64,000 nucleotides of DNA from Diphasiastrum complanatum (GCA_029204225.1 CM055103.1:43102604-43166603), one strand, 5' to 3'; positions 1 to 12,906 are shown, counted from the stretch's first letter. A program made the numbers and translations. The notes: a model not told the origin generated them from the letters alone.

Positions 1-239
1 GTCAAATTGTACAAATTTTTGAATTTTCTCAGCCAAAATCAGATCTGTACGGCCTCACACGTGTGAAAAGGGTTCCTACAGCCCACAACAAGTTCTGGTC
101 CAAAAATTTTGAGAATATCTATCAAATCCAACTCGCTACCCAAAATTTGACTAGTTTCCAAAAAACTACTAATTTTGGCTTTGATTTGGATTAACCATAT
201 CAATTTCAACAAAACCTCTTGTACTAGGCTCTGATACCA
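1..239 (-). mobile_element. Leader of a family-A LTR retrotransposon, cut by the window edge
   Basis: This is the sequence just downstream (on the minus strand) of the primer binding site of the element whose 5' LTR follows. It matches about 15,375-15,605 almost base for base over its length, including a CACACGTGTG palindrome at 56-65. The 83-residue frame here reads across leader and LTR, and its counterpart near 15.5 kb is equally uninformative, so I do not treat it as a gene. The rest of the element lies outside the window. Confidence 0.7.
228..239 (-). promoter_or_regulatory. Primer binding site (tRNA-iMet type)
   Basis: The plus strand reads GCTCTGATACCA, so the minus strand reads TGGTATCAGAGC. 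That is the usual plant copia primer binding site, complementary to the 3' end of initiator tRNA-Met. It abuts the LTR terminus TGTG at 240, which fixes the element's minus-strand orientation. Confidence 0.85.
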
Positions 240-1071
240 TGTGCAAAAAGTACAAAAAGGACCAAGAGTGGATCCTAATCTGATCCTCAAGAGGGATTGG
301 TTGTCAGATTACTTGATCTATCAATCTACTTTAGATTAAGATCAATATAGATCAATTCTAGACACAAAATCCTAACAAGAACAATCATTAATTGAAGGTA
401 AGTGTATTTTATAGTTGCACACGTGTGAAACACTGTCTGAGTACGGACTCCAATTTGAAAATCAAGTACACATCGATAGAACCTCAAAACAATCAAAACA
501 AATGTAGACAAATGGAGAGAATCACTCAAAATTGCCTCCAAAACCAAGATTGGTGTCTGACATTGATTATGGCCAAATGTGGCTCTATATATACAATAAG
601 TGGGAGCTCGTGGTATTGATCATCCCTTTGATCCCACATGTGTGAAGGTGCTTTGTCATATGATGATTCATCATGCAAAACTGACACTTGGACAAAACCT
701 TCTATTTTGAGCACTTTTGGCCCATTTTCCTTCTATGTGGAGATCTACTTGAAAATCTTTTAGAAGTCAAAATTCGTCTACTTCAGCTTATTTCACACGT
801 GTGAGCTGTCCTCTACACATGGGATGTGACACCTAACCAAAGGATGTGGCTCATGCAAGCAATAGACTGATGCCATGTGTCATATGTCTAGAAAATTAGT
901 TTTTGGCCTTTTTAGCCACTAGAACTTGAATTAAATCATATGTACAACCTACATGATTATGGTACATGACAAGTATACTATTTTCACACGTGGGAACAGG
1001 CTCCACACATGTGTGTTTATCTATATACAAGATTTTTGGCCTCTACCAAGCTTATTTTTGCATTTTTCACA
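240..1071 (-). repeat. 5' LTR, family A (832 bp)
   Basis: The LTR begins TGTGCAAAAAG next to the primer binding site and ends in CATTTTTCACA, giving TGTG/CACA termini. A second copy of nearly equal length lies at 15,606-16,421, a truncated copy at 12,175-12,502, and a 126-bp terminal piece at 29,442-29,567. Two exact CACACGTGTG palindromes (418-427, 794-803) and several CACATGTG variants lie inside. The sequence after position 1071 is gypsy pol, so this copy inserted into an older gypsy element. Confidence 0.85.
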
Positions 1072-2035
1072 ATTAAACCTTAAAGATACTGATGAGGAGA
1101 TGGATCGACTAGTTCATGTTGGTGCACACCTTTCGTCCAAACAACTTTCTGATCTGGAAACTTTACTTCGCAAATACAGAGATGTATTTGCATGGAACTA
1201 TACAGAAATGAAAGGAATTCTGCTTGAAGTAGTCGTTCATACGATTCCTTTAGAAGACAACGCTAAGTCTATTCGGGCTAAACCTTATAGAAGTAATCTT
1301 GTCTATCATGAGAGAATCGATGAAGATATTAAGAAATTGCTGGATGTTGGGTTCATTTATGAAGTCCAACATACTGATTGGGTATCACCCATTAGAAAAG
1401 TTTTGCTTAAAGTAGCATCCTTTCAATTAATAACCGGACCACTTTACAAACGGAACGTTGACGGTATTATTCGATGATGCGCTTATGAATCTGAGATACA
1501 ACCTATCATATCCCAAGCTCATGAGGGCATTGGCAGTGGCCACTTCTCTGCTAAAGCCACAACTAAGATTATCCTTCGAGCAGGATTGTGGTGGCCATCT
1601 TTTTTTAAAGACACATTTGATGTCATTAAAATGTGTGATGTTTGTCAACGAGCCAAGAAAAACACAAAAGTAGACTTCACACCTCTGACTCCCATTATAG
1701 AAGGTGAAGCCTTCCATAAATGGACAATTGACTTTGTTGAACCAATCAGTCTAGCAGCAAAAAATACCCAAGCCCGTTACATCCTCATAGCCAGAGATTA
1801 TGCCACTAAGTGGGTTGAGGCTCGGGCAACAAAGGACGCCAACGCAAAAACTGTTGCGTGTTTGTTTTTACAAAAACATTATTACACATTTTGGCTATCC
1901 TATAGAGCTAGTTAGTGATTGCGGCATGCATTTTTTAAATGCTATCTTTGATAATTTACTACGCCATTACCTTGTCGTTCACCGAAAGAGTACACCATAC
2001 TATCTTAGGTGTAATGGCTAGGCCGAATCAGAAAC
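1072..2035 (+). pseudogene. Ty3/gypsy pol remnant: RT N-terminus joined to integrase by a deletion
   Basis: From 1072 the plus strand encodes the segment before reverse transcriptase and its first motifs, ending in HTDWVSPI. It closely parallels the copy at 47,455-47,775 and begins exactly at the LTR end. Near 1393-1400 it jumps to integrase sequence that corresponds to 49,025 onward in the better copy, so about 1.25 kb (RT palm and RNase H) is missing. The integrase part shows the zinc-binding pair HEGIGSGH, the pair CDVC, and the first catalytic aspartate in WTIDFVEP. A TGA breaks it near 1476, with further frame breaks near 1900. It is a dead remnant; the two parental regions are recognisable with confidence. 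Confidence 0.85.
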
Positions 2036-2090
2036 CAGACAACGGCATCCATAAATTCCATCATCCCGACGCCATTCGCACCTCAGTGAA

Positions 2091-2581
2091 GTGCGAATTG
2101 AGTTCCAGATCCCTATCCTTACAGGATATCAAAGCCCGTACCTGGTACATATGGCGTATGCCAAGAAGATTGTGCAGACAACCTACTTCAAATACATAGA
2201 TCCATCAATGGACAAATGGAAGAATAAGGACGGGTACCGTGTGGAGGCCATCAATGCTCAGCAGCTGCAAGTGACATGTGCATATCTGACCAGATGCACA
2301 CAACGACCATAGACAAAAGTGTTGAGGGTACCCATGTCCTTGTTCCACATGATGGCAAATTCATGACTGCATGCCCAGAACCTCTATGATTGGGCACAGT
2401 TTGTTACTAGCAAATTTCCTTATGGTTCAGCACAAAAAGCTGTTCCAACTAGATTTACGACATTCTTGGTCTTTATTGATCCCAAAAACAAGAAATGCTC
2501 CTTAATTGATAGATTCACAAAATCTTCAACAAAAAGAGAATGGTACATTGACCCTAAAGAACTAACCGATTCAACACATTA
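2091..2581 (+). pseudogene. Unrecognised coding-like remnant after the gypsy fragment
   Basis: I do not recognise this family. Two open stretches follow each other on the plus strand. The first, 2091-2312, includes MAYAKKIVQTTYFKYIDPSM. The second, about 2357-2581 and without an ATG, includes LYDWAQFVTSKF and ends KELTDSTH. Both have protein-like composition, unlike the flanking AT-rich DNA. The junction with gypsy integrase near 2035 is abrupt. It could be an additional ORF of a retrotransposon or a captured host fragment. The frame breaks between the two parts suggest it is not functional. Confidence 0.35.
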
Positions 2582-4434
2582 AGATCATTCACTTTATAAG
2601 TCAATTTTGTTTGATCAATAACCAATGAATTTGAACAAATTGAAAGCGTCCATGGTTTTTTCAAATTTTACATAAACTGGGATTTTCAAATACCATTCAA
2701 TATGGACCTAAACTGTGACAATCGATCAAACATCGACTTGACAATTTCATAGCTACCATCACATATTGGAAGGATTCTGAAACATTCAGCATGCATCCGA
2801 TATGACATGCAGTGATTTCAATAAAAAAAATCAATTTTTACGTAAATTGCCAAGAAACTGGAAAATTAGCACTGGCATTCTCGAAATCTGTTCAAAATGG
2901 ACCAACTGTGAAAATCGATTATCAAATTCACAAGCACTATCACATATCAAAATCATTCCAAAACATTCTGCATGCAACAAACTTAACATGCACTGACTTT
3001 TTCGTAAAAACAACCTTTTTTTTCAAAAATAGCCTAGACACTAGGAAATCTGCTTTTTGATCTAGAATTACCAAAAATAGCTTCATGCAAGAAATCATTC
3101 GATCAATCTACTGATTACGCATGCAACATGCATCCAATCATGCATAAAGGTCTATCCACAAACAAACACTACATTGAGTTACAAGCATGCATGCATCAGA
3201 ACATTTCAAAAATTTTGCAAATTTTAGTTCAAAAATTGCCAAACTTTCGATAGCCATAAGTTTCTCTACAAGACGCCAAATTGGTCACTGTAAAGAATAG
3301 TACGGAGGGAGAGTGGGTCTACAAGGCACTTGCTACATCACCCTGCCACCTAGGCTTCACACATGCGAGATGTAAATGACAGAAAATCCTGTAGGAGGGC
3401 GCACTTTTTAGGTGGTATCATAAAAAATTTAACTCCAGCCCAATAAGCATCCAATAAGAGGTGAAAAGCACCTACTAAGTCCATTAGAGAGGCACAGAAG
3501 CTTCTAACAGGTCCAGCAAACAATCATAAGCTCAAATCATGCAAAAAATGCATTTTGGCCTCCTTCAACAAGCAAAACTTCAACTTGATGGTGTCTAATG
3601 CTCCCCTATCAAAATTGGATGCATAATGGCTCAAACCAGACAAAATACATCATATTTTGAACTTTTAATGAGAACCAACAGGTTCAGACCCCCATTTGGT
3701 AGGTATTCATGCCCAAAAATCACCAAAAATACACTATATTTTGATGTTTTGAGCCCCCTAATGGTGTCCAATCCTAACCAAACTCTATGACAGCCTTAGG
3801 GCAGCTTCATTGCACCTTTAAAAATGTTCTTGCAAAATATTGGCTATGAATTTAGAGATCTACTGCAAAATTAGTCCAGAAAACATCAAAGAACCATGAT
3901 TTTTGACCAATTTTGACCAAAATTTGCGGGTCAAATCCACAAATAAGTGCAATCAGATCCAAATACCTGTAAATCCATTACATGCAAGCACTACAAGTTT
4001 TGATTTCAGTCAAATATGTATTCTATAGCCCATTTCTAATCCAAAAACCCCAATTTTTGGTCCAAAATCACTATCTAATCATCCTTTTGACTATTCCAAC
4101 ATTATGCAATCATTAGATCCAATCATTAATGACTATAAAAACATCAAGTACAATCTGAAAAACGTACTACATCAGTACCTATGATCGATTCCAAGCAAGA
4201 AACTTCAATTCTAGGTGAAAATTTCACTAAAACCATAAAAAATCCTTTGATTTCCATCAAAATCTATGGAAAAAATCCATAATTATGATCTTTAGGCTGA
4301 AAGTACAACGAATTCAGAGAAGCCACCTACTTGGAGATTAATTCCACCACCTGGAAGTAACATGCAAGGAGAAATCCACAAAAACTGAGAAAATAGAAGA
4401 AGTAGCTCCACCTTCCAATTGATGCAAATCCATA
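2582..4434. other. AT-rich stretch without a recognisable gene
   Basis: No open frame here resembles a known protein. Short repeated phrases around CATGCAACATGCATCC occur near 3110-3200. The right part, directly next to a primer binding site at 4435, should be the leader of the family-D element that reads leftward. I see no further coding signal. Confidence 0.5.
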
Positions 4435-4446
4435 GCTTTGATACCA
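4435..4446 (-). promoter_or_regulatory. Primer binding site, family D
   Basis: Plus-strand GCTTTGATACCA is TGGTATCAAAGC on the minus strand, one base from the usual tRNA-iMet-complementary site. It lies two bases from the LTR start at 4448. Confidence 0.7.
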
Positions 4447-4447
4447 C

Positions 4448-4932
4448 TGTAAGAATCACGTTATGAAGATCTGACTAGATTTTGTTGCAAAACAACCAAA
4501 AGGACACTTGGTGGAGCAAAACCACCCATCCAATCATGGATCCCTCCTGGAGTTCCCTCCTAGATCTAGCCCCTAAGCCATGGTGAATGAATGCAAGAGA
4601 GGGGAGGAATCCTGGCTCAGTAAACTGAATTTCCAATAGGGAGATGGGATAGTTTCCATGGTAACTATTCTCTCTCCAAAGAGAGAATATTTCCCTTATG
4701 ATCCCCATGCAATTTATATTAGCTATTAACCTCTTTCTTGCATTATAGCAGTCAGACACCATGCAAGTGCTCCTATGTCCAATTATAGGTCTGGGCCCTC
4801 ATATGATTATTAATTACTTTACAAGCCAAACCTGGAATGACGAGGCATAACCAATAATCACATACATTGGAGTGACCGACTGTCCATGTCAGGAATTATT
4901 CCGACTCCCTTATACAAGACATGGACGTAACA
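4448..4932 (-). repeat. LTR, family D (485 bp)
   Basis: It starts TGTAAGAATCACG next to a primer binding site and ends GTAACA. A diverged relative of almost the same length (482 bp) lies at 35,072-35,553. The two share the phrases CTAGATCTAGCCCC, CCCCATGCAA and GACATGGA or close variants in the same order. The right-hand end is inferred from that comparison. The minus-strand orientation follows from the primer binding site. Confidence 0.6.
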
Positions 4933-7394
4933 TGCAGCCTCAAAGGGACTAACCTCGATTTTGAATCAGCTAAAGAGGATTGAGCTGGACTATTCTTTTT
5001 TGAAAAGAATCACCAACTTTATTTCTTATAGCAAAGGAATTTGATGTTCCAATAACAAATTATTTTCGCTTAAATTTTTTCATTAGTAGATTAGTTATGT
5101 AGCCTAGATTGGAAAATGTAATGAATTTTTAGGCTCTTAAAATGTTGTCAATATAGATGTCAACATGTAGAGGACAAAAAATAGATCTTCATTGCTTTTT
5201 GTAGCATGTTGATCTGAGGTGTCATGCGAAAGTTCTAGCACTTGAAAAAAAATTTAAGCAGCTAAAAAAAAGGTCTTGGTAAGAATTTTTGAGAAAAACA
5301 CTATTTCTAAGCATTCAAGAGCTAATAGTAGTTTGTAGACATAGGGCTATATACTCCAGATGACTAGAATGATGAGATTGAAAACTTTTAGTTCTATTTG
5401 ATGGAGCTTGAGGCTCCGAAAAGCTAGCTTTTGTGAAAAAAATCAATAGTTTCTACAAACAACCGCAATTTTTTCTTCTTGCACAGGTTGTCTCACTTGG
5501 AGAAAAACCCTCATAAAAAAAAAAGATTTGAGAAAAGGGGGACGAACAAACTGCTTGGAGCCCTTCCTAGCAGGTAGTTTGCCTAGGACCCGCATTGCTC
5601 AATTGCCAGGAGACCCTACTAAGGATAGCCGGCTAGGGGAGGGTGCCAAACATTTTTTTTTTCACTTTTCAACATAGAATGGAGGGCTATTGGGCTCCAT
5701 TTTTGCTGGGTTTTGGGTTGTTTTAGTTACCATTTTAGATGGAGGTCAAAATAGCCACTTGGTAGTAGGATGAATGGTTTTACAGCCAACATATGGTATG
5801 CATTAAAAAAAAATGACAAAACCCCAACGAAAATCAAAATTTTTGTTGTTTCCGTAAAAAAATGGTTTGCTTTTTTCAAGTATGAAAGTGAGAATTGAAT
5901 CTCTTGTGAGAGGTAGTAGGCATGAATTTAAGTGCCTATGTTGAGCACTAAGTGCATTTTGGAAGGTGTAATTTATGCTTATGCATAGAAGAAAACATGC
6001 TTTGACAATTATTTGAACATGATTTTCATGCTATAAAACTTTAGGTGACTACCGTCAATATGGTCCCATCAATGCAAGCTAGCTTGCTAGCAAAATGAGA
6101 TCACAGCTTTCAAAAAATAAAAGCATAAACAAGATGAAAAATGAATAAATGCAAAATAGATTTGTTGATGCTTGAATATGCACTTCATCTATTTGAACCT
6201 ACACACCACAAATAAGGCACCTCAATCATTCTTTAATACAAAAAAACTAAAAAAAAAAACGTCAAAACTCGTTATCTTTTTATCCAATGTTGCTCCTTGT
6301 TGGCTACTTGAGCACTTTAGTGGTACTTCTCAATTGACATTGCTTCAAATGATGTTCCTCATCCTACTTTGAGGATAATCTAGTTTCATAATGCTTAGTG
6401 CCCTTTAGTACTCATCCTCAGAATTTTAATGTCGTTGACTTTCAACCTCCTTATGGTGATTAGTCTACAAGACGATGTACTCTTTGATTTTCTCCTCTTG
6501 AATGGTGGTAGATTTATGGAACATGTCCTTGTTGACCCTTATGATTCATTCTTGTGCAATGTCTATGGGCATGGGCCAAATGGTCCTATCCTTTGTTGGT
6601 TCTTTTAATGAAGCGTTTATTTATTCTCCAATAACTCTTCAAGGGGCTCAACCTCTAACCAAGGGACATAGTTTTTACCTCTCTTTAAGAAGTGATAGTG
6701 TTTAACTAGTTATCTTCTCTCATGTCATTATTGACACTTGATGACATGTTTCTAGTCAAATGAATTTCTCCTAAAAAGAAACTTTGTACTTCTCAAGGTT
6801 CTTTTATAGTTTCAAGTTATTATCGTATTCCAGGTGATTTGTGGGTTTTTCATGCCTATGATGAAGCTTGGAACTTGTCACCGTTGGGTTGATTTGTGAA
6901 GATGGTTGTTCTACTACCTCATTTATGATGGGATTGAGGGCTGTTCTTTTGTTTACGTCAACTTTGCCTAAAAATCTATGCCCTAATTTGTGCCAACAAT
7001 TATCCCTCCACCAATTGAAGCGATACCATAAAAACGTGGAAGGACAAGCTAGGAGAGCTCTTGAAATGACATCTATTGCCAAAAGCACAATAAAGACAAC
7101 TGGAATTTCCTTGTGGAATCTCAAGTCCACAAATAACCTTGTTGAGAAGATGCTCACAATGAAATTATTTCCTGCTCTTTTCTTTCTCTTATGCAGAAAA
7201 AATTTACATGAGAAATCAAGAGTTCTTCAATCAAATGAAACTTGAAACCTAATCTTTTTTAGACAATTTTTTTTTTTTAGGGGGGGCCAAGTTTTAAGAT
7301 TTTCTTTTGCTATTTTTGTTTGCTTTTCTTGATTTTATGTATATCAATATTTAAAAAAATCAAAAAATCAAAAAATCAAATAAAAACACCTTCC
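4933..7394. other. AT-rich stretch, no gene seen
   Basis: Homopolymer runs and low GC dominate. Overlapping frames of 117 and 125 codons on opposite strands at 6804-7245 have no family resemblance. Nothing here supports a gene, RNA or mobile-element end. Confidence 0.5.
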
Positions 7395-7490
7395 GTGGGT
7401 TTTTCCCATTGAACCTATACGGAACCTGTACAAAACTAGTTTGTGGGTTTTTCCCATTGAACCTATACGGAACCTGTACAAAACTAGTTT
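7395..7490. repeat. Tandem duplication, 48-bp unit
   Basis: The unit GTGGGTTTTTCCCATTGAAC... occurs at 7395-7442 and again at 7443-7490 without a visible difference. A local exact duplication of this kind is usually recent replication slippage or repair. Confidence 0.9.
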
Positions 7491-8300
7491 TGTACGGTAT
7501 GGAATGGTGTCATATTAGTTCTTAGATATGAAAAATCAAAAGTTGGAATTTGAAATCAGCTCATGAGATAAGCTTGTGTTTTGATATTTGTAAGTTTTGA
7601 ACTTTAGAGTTAAAACCTCAAATTAGAAATATGTCAAACTAAGATTTGCAATGCATCTACTTCTCAAAGTATAATATCTCATATCCAATCTTGCATGACT
7701 TTTGGAATGGATATTCTTGTAAAAATGTATTATGTCAAATTTCGAAGATAACAAACATCATTAGAAGCTGAATTGTTAGTTGCGAAGCCACAAGTAGTAA
7801 AATATATGCTAGTATATGATTCCTTACATGCTTCTTGGTACTCTCAATGTGTGGAATCACAAAGAATCGAACCTAGGTGGGTGTGCCCAACTCAAGCATG
7901 ATATATGTGTGGGAAGATATGATTTTTTACATGGAAGACTTTGCTTATGATATTGATGATCCCAGCCCAACAAACACGAAAGAAAGCTCGAGATTGTATC
8001 AGATCACCTTTAAAACCCTTAATAATAAACATTCCTTGGTTATATCGTCCATTCACTAAAAGTAGTAAAGAACCCATTAGAGACTCCTTCAGCAAGACTT
8101 CACTAGAGACAGCTTCAGCAAGGCTTTTGTGGTGATTACAAGTATAGTTTTCAAATCTACTATTTGCAAAAATACTAAGTAGTTTCTTTGAGTGCTTCAG
8201 ACTCTCTTTGTTTAACAGGGTTTTATGTACAACATCAACTATTTGCAAAAGGGAAGTATGACATAATGAGAACATAGAGAATAGGGATGGGTTTTATGAC
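7491..8300. other. No gene seen
   Basis: The DNA is AT-rich with only short, unrelated frames. AATCGAACC at 7864 resembles a reversed polymerase III B box but has no partner A box that I can see, so I do not call a tRNA or SINE. Confidence 0.4.
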
Positions 8301-9158
8301 AAATGCTATTGTTACAGATTGCAGGGACATAAATTTATACCAAAAATCACCCAACACCTTTATGTTTCTTGAGCTCAAATGCAGAAATAAATATCAAGTT
8401 CAATCGATTCCAGATTGAATGTCAGAAAAACGAATCTGATAAAGAAACACGAAGAAGCGTAATGTTACATACTGGTTGAGGAGGGAAGTAAAACCTTTTA
8501 GGATTCTGACTTAACAAATCAACAAGAACCTCAACAAATCATATTTACTGAAAGCCTCTTGAAGCTAGTTAGGAAACAAGAGGTTGGGAAAAGTACATTA
8601 ATAACCTGGAGAAGCTTTGCTCAATGTCTATTGTAGAAAACAATGTCACTGTACAGAGACCATGCTTACATAGCACTTTGAAAAGCAGGTTATGTCTTAC
8701 TTCCCTAACTTGGAGAGAATTCGTTCCAAATATGACTTGCTGCTGATGTATCTTATAGATAACATTCTAAGGAGAAATGCACAAGCTTAGTTGACTGCCC
8801 ATGGCTTCTATGCAGGCTTAGCTGTCTGCCATCCAAAGGCCATTTGCAGACATACTTGTTGCTGCATACTTGAAAGGCCAAATAAACAAAACTATTTTAT
8901 GAGTTAGGTGGACCAGTATTGAGATTGCAATCTTTTAAAAAAAAGGATAAAACAGCCGTGCTTGAGCACCTTATCAAACCTAACTCTGCAAGAGTACACT
9001 CATGCTGAGCCTTGGATGTAGTCAATGAGGAACCCCTAAGAATTCACCAAAGTACAAAATAATCAATTATTCTCTTTTCTGACTTCTAGTGAGATATTGT
9101 GATTCACAGAGCAAGCTTCTCACCGGCTCGACTTGTGAAAACCCAACCAGGGGAGGCT
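8300..9158 (-). other. Probable 3' flank or UTR of the 9.2-9.6 kb exon
   Basis: There is no open frame of note. Base composition is more even than in the surrounding transposon DNA and no repeat copy occurs elsewhere in the window. Its place downstream of the candidate exon makes a 3' UTR or 3' introns plausible, but no polyadenylation signal decides it. Confidence 0.25.
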
Positions 9159-9569
9159 TCAGGTGTTATAGCAAGGCACCATAGCCTCAGACAAATATAG
9201 CCTTTGCAAAATTGCGAAGAATCTTACGAATTCTTTCATGGGACTGTTTAGATAGTTGTACATTGCAGTAATGACAGATATATACTTTGCTAACTTTTGC
9301 CAAAATTCTACAAAGAACCTCTTGCTTCGATTGGATTCTCGAACCGTCGGCTGCAGGTAAGCCCGTGCTGCCTGCTCTACCAAATGATTCTTGATTGGAG
9401 TCCGACTTTCGAGGTCTATAACATCGTGATTGAGCAAATGCTGCTTGCAACTTTTCAAAGGCGGCATAATGTCACGAAGACTTATGTAGCTCACATCACC
9501 TTCATTACACTTAATCATCTCTGTTTCAGGTTCTAAGTCCCAGCAGATTGCACCCCCTCCTATTGGGTG
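9159..9569 (-). CDS. Candidate terminal exon of a host gene, function unknown
   Basis: Read on the minus strand, this is an open stretch of 137 codons including the stop. It begins directly after a splice acceptor-like TTGGACAG at 9570-9577 and reads HPIGGGAICWDLEPETE and then MIKCNEGDVSYISLRDIMPP. Later it contains NHLVEQAARAYLQP. The composition is that of a soluble plant protein, and no retroelement motif is present. Upstream, 9600-10,950 has pyrimidine tracts before AG and CT-rich sequence expected of introns and a 5' UTR on this strand. I cannot name the family or place the first exons. A gene fragment is also possible. I judge it the best candidate for a non-transposon gene in the window. 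Confidence 0.4.
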   Translation of the reverse strand, partial: HPIGGGAICWDLEPETEMIKCNEGDVSYISLRDIMPPLKSCKQHLLNHDVIDLESRTPIKNHLVEQAARAYLQPTVRESNRSKRFFVEFWQKLAKYISVITAMYNYLNSPMKEFVRFFAILQRLYLSEAMVPCYNT

Positions 9570-10269
9570 CTGTCCAAGAGTGATAGAACACAGTCTTCAG
9601 CTGCCTTGCTTGAATGCTCATTGTACAGCCATTAAAATCTGCGCAAATTTGTTCATCAAAAAATCATTCAGTTTTGCCACCAAAAATTACATCTTATAGT
9701 CCTTGTTACGTAGCTCTGGATAACGCCAACCATATTGAAGGGCATACATAAATTATAGCATAAGCAATCCAAACAGGCAGGAAAACATTCCATACAAATG
9801 AGCTGCAGAATTGAAGTAGTACGGGCCTTTACCTACTGAACTGCTGAGAATCAAGTGTTTGCAGAAAACAACTGGAATACAGTCCTGTTGACTATTTTAT
9901 AATGCTTGGACCAGGCACCTTGAAACACCTTTGACGCTATAAGCTCAATTTGGCAATGGGAATCACAGCATCTGGCTTCCTCTATCTAGCATGATGTGAA
10001 ATAGGGATCACACAAAGAAGCTTTCTGCCAGTTTTCTACAGGTGCAGTGCAGTCAGGAAACAAATATGGTTAATGAATAACATTCGGACTGCAAGTGAAA
10101 GCTATTGCTTATAATGCTATCCTTCAAGGATTTTACTTTACATACTTTTTCCAAAGAAATTGCATAAAAAGAGGAGCATTGGTGAACGTAGTCTTTGAAA
10201 ATATCCAGTCTTATTCTCAACTTCAAGTATATATCTGCAGGCATGAAAATCTCAGTAAAGATTAGCTGA

Positions 10270-10349
10270 TCAAATTTGTTTCAGCTCTTCTCTTTCTTAC
10301 ATTGACACCTCAAATTTGTTTCAGCTCTTCTCTTTCTTACATTGACACC
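10270..10349. repeat. Exact 40-bp tandem duplication
   Basis: The 40-bp unit beginning TCAAATTTGTTTCAGCTC is present at 10,270-10,309 and repeated at 10,310-10,349 with no difference. It lies in the probable intronic part of the candidate host gene. Confidence 0.9.
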
Positions 10350-10444
10350 AAAGAGGAAGCCTTACCAATCGTTTCTTCAGATGTGATGCTGGCTAACAGT
10401 TCCTTGATATAAATCAATTCAGCTAAAGGGAAACAAAGATGAAT

Positions 10445-10600
10445 TTACCTCAAAGGGAAGGAGATTCTCGTTGCTCTGCCTGGATGAGAAACCAGGAAAC
10501 TGTGCAGCAAAATGAAGATCCTTGGGCTAGAAATAGATAACTCTGTGAAACGTGCCAACCACTCGTGATTCCCGAGATTGCCCAAGAGAAGGAGCTGCAA
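10445..10600 (-). other. Possible upstream exon of the candidate host gene
   Basis: On the minus strand an acceptor-like GGTTTGCTTTGCAG precedes about 145 bases that end at a donor-like GAG/GTAAATT near 10,445-10,450. Two frames stay open for most of it, so the phase cannot be chosen. One frame ends in QSNENLLPFE. The signals are suggestive only. Confidence 0.25.
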
Positions 10601-10894
10601 AGCAAACCGGAAAATTAAAATAAGACACTGAAAGAAAGCATGAGACAAGTCTGAACTTGATATCCTTCCACCAAAACCAAAACATATATTTGAGGTTTGA
10701 TCCCTCTGTCTTGCCTTGCCTTCACCAACGTCGCTTGCAACTTCTACAAGGATTTGACTTACACTCCATAACAGTCCTCGCATTGAATTGTACAAGGTGG
10801 GTTCTGAAGTGGGAAAGGTTGGGTAGAGAAAGACAGTTTCTGTCAGAAAACGTGCAAGCAACACTATCTATGAACGAATGAATGAATATCTGAG

Positions 10895-10897
<3 letters not shown>

Positions 10898-10943
<46 letters not shown>
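10898..10943. repeat. (GA)n microsatellite, about 23 units
   Basis: On the minus strand this is (CT)n and lies between CACTCTCAAGT and CATACTCAG, just upstream of an ATG-containing region. A CT-rich tract of this kind is common in plant 5' UTRs and core promoters. Confidence 0.9.
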
Positions 10944-10946
<3 letters not shown>

Positions 10947-10949
10947 GAG

Positions 10950-12030
<1,081 letters not shown>

Positions 12031-12174
12031 ATCCTTTTTCTAATCTAGATCCATTCATTTGTTGTATATAGTTGTTTGACGGTTTGCAAAAATGCACAAG
12101 ATTGTCTAATAGTCTGTAGAAATACACAAGAATCACCAACAAGTGTTTGCTCGATAAATAATCAAATCCACAAT

Positions 12175-12502
12175 TATGGAGATCTACTTGAAATACTTCT
12201 AGAAGTCAAAATTCATCTACTTCAGCTTATTCCACACATGTGAGCTGTCCTCTACACATGGGATGTGACACCTAACCAAAGGATGTGTCTCATGCAATCA
12301 ATAGATTGATGCCATGTGTCATATGTCTAGAAAACTAGTTTTTGGCTTTTTTAGCCACTAGAACTTGAATTAAATCATATGTACACCCTATATGATTATG
12401 GTACATGACAAGTACACTATTTTCACACGTGGAAACAAGCTCTACACATGTGTAATTATCCTATATACAAGTTTTTTGGCCTCTACCAAGCTTATTTTCA
12501 CA
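12175..12502 (-). repeat. Truncated 3' LTR of element B (family A)
   Basis: This matches 16,084-16,421 from GGAGAYCTACTTGAAATAC to the CACA terminus and lacks the first roughly 480 bp of the LTR. The CACA end is followed by CTCCTCAAAAATCTAGC, which on the minus strand is a purine-rich tract ending GAGGAG, as expected of a polypurine tract beside a 3' LTR. Confidence 0.8.
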
Positions 12503-12639
12503 CTCCTCAAAAATCTAGCTTGGTAAATCTAGCTTGATGGAAAACATGATGATCTTGAACTTGACTCCATGGGCTGAATTGGTCTTTGCTGGTTCAAAAG
12601 GTTTGAAGATCAGCCAATGAGCTTGATGCTGATCTGAAA

Positions 12640-12900
12640 TCACCATATCCATGATAGTGTTTCTTTGATGTTAACATCTTTGATGAATTTGAGAGCTTTG
12701 CACCATCCTAGCATCTTCGAAATTGATTCCTTCCAAATTTCATGTAGATGCTTGACTTTGAGGCTTGCTCCTTCTTCATGTGCATGCTCCTCCATGAGAA
12801 AATAAAGATTTCTTCTTGACTTACTAGGATCACAAAGATCTAACATCATGTTACCATGATCTAGAGAATTAGACTTATCCAAATTTGCAAGACTATGCAT
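12640..12900 (-). CDS. Short 3' ORF of element B, unrecognised
   Basis: The 86-codon frame begins just past the end of the long ORF and reads MHSLANLDKSNSLDHGN, later KVKHLHEIWKESISKMLGWC. It has no domain that I recognise. Its position suggests a continuation of the long ORF after a frame break. The composition (K, S, L and H rich) resembles the preceding protein rather than random sequence. It might be a third, diverged piece of the same protein or untranslated 3' sequence. Confidence 0.35.
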   Translation of the reverse strand: MHSLANLDKSNSLDHGNMMLDLCDPSKSRRNLYFLMEEHAHEEGASLKVKHLHEIWKESISKMLGWCKALKFIKDVNIKETLSWIW

Positions 12901-12906
12901 GCTATT

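Noticed and set aside
953-1477. One 174-codon frame read as a single gene
   Set aside because: Its first 40 codons are LTR sequence and its last part is integrase joined by a deletion. Only the middle is RT, so the frame is a chimera.
6804-7245. Opposed frames of 117 and 125 codons
   Set aside because: They overlap on opposite strands, have no recognised motif and lie in low-complexity AT-rich DNA. Chance frames of this size are expected.
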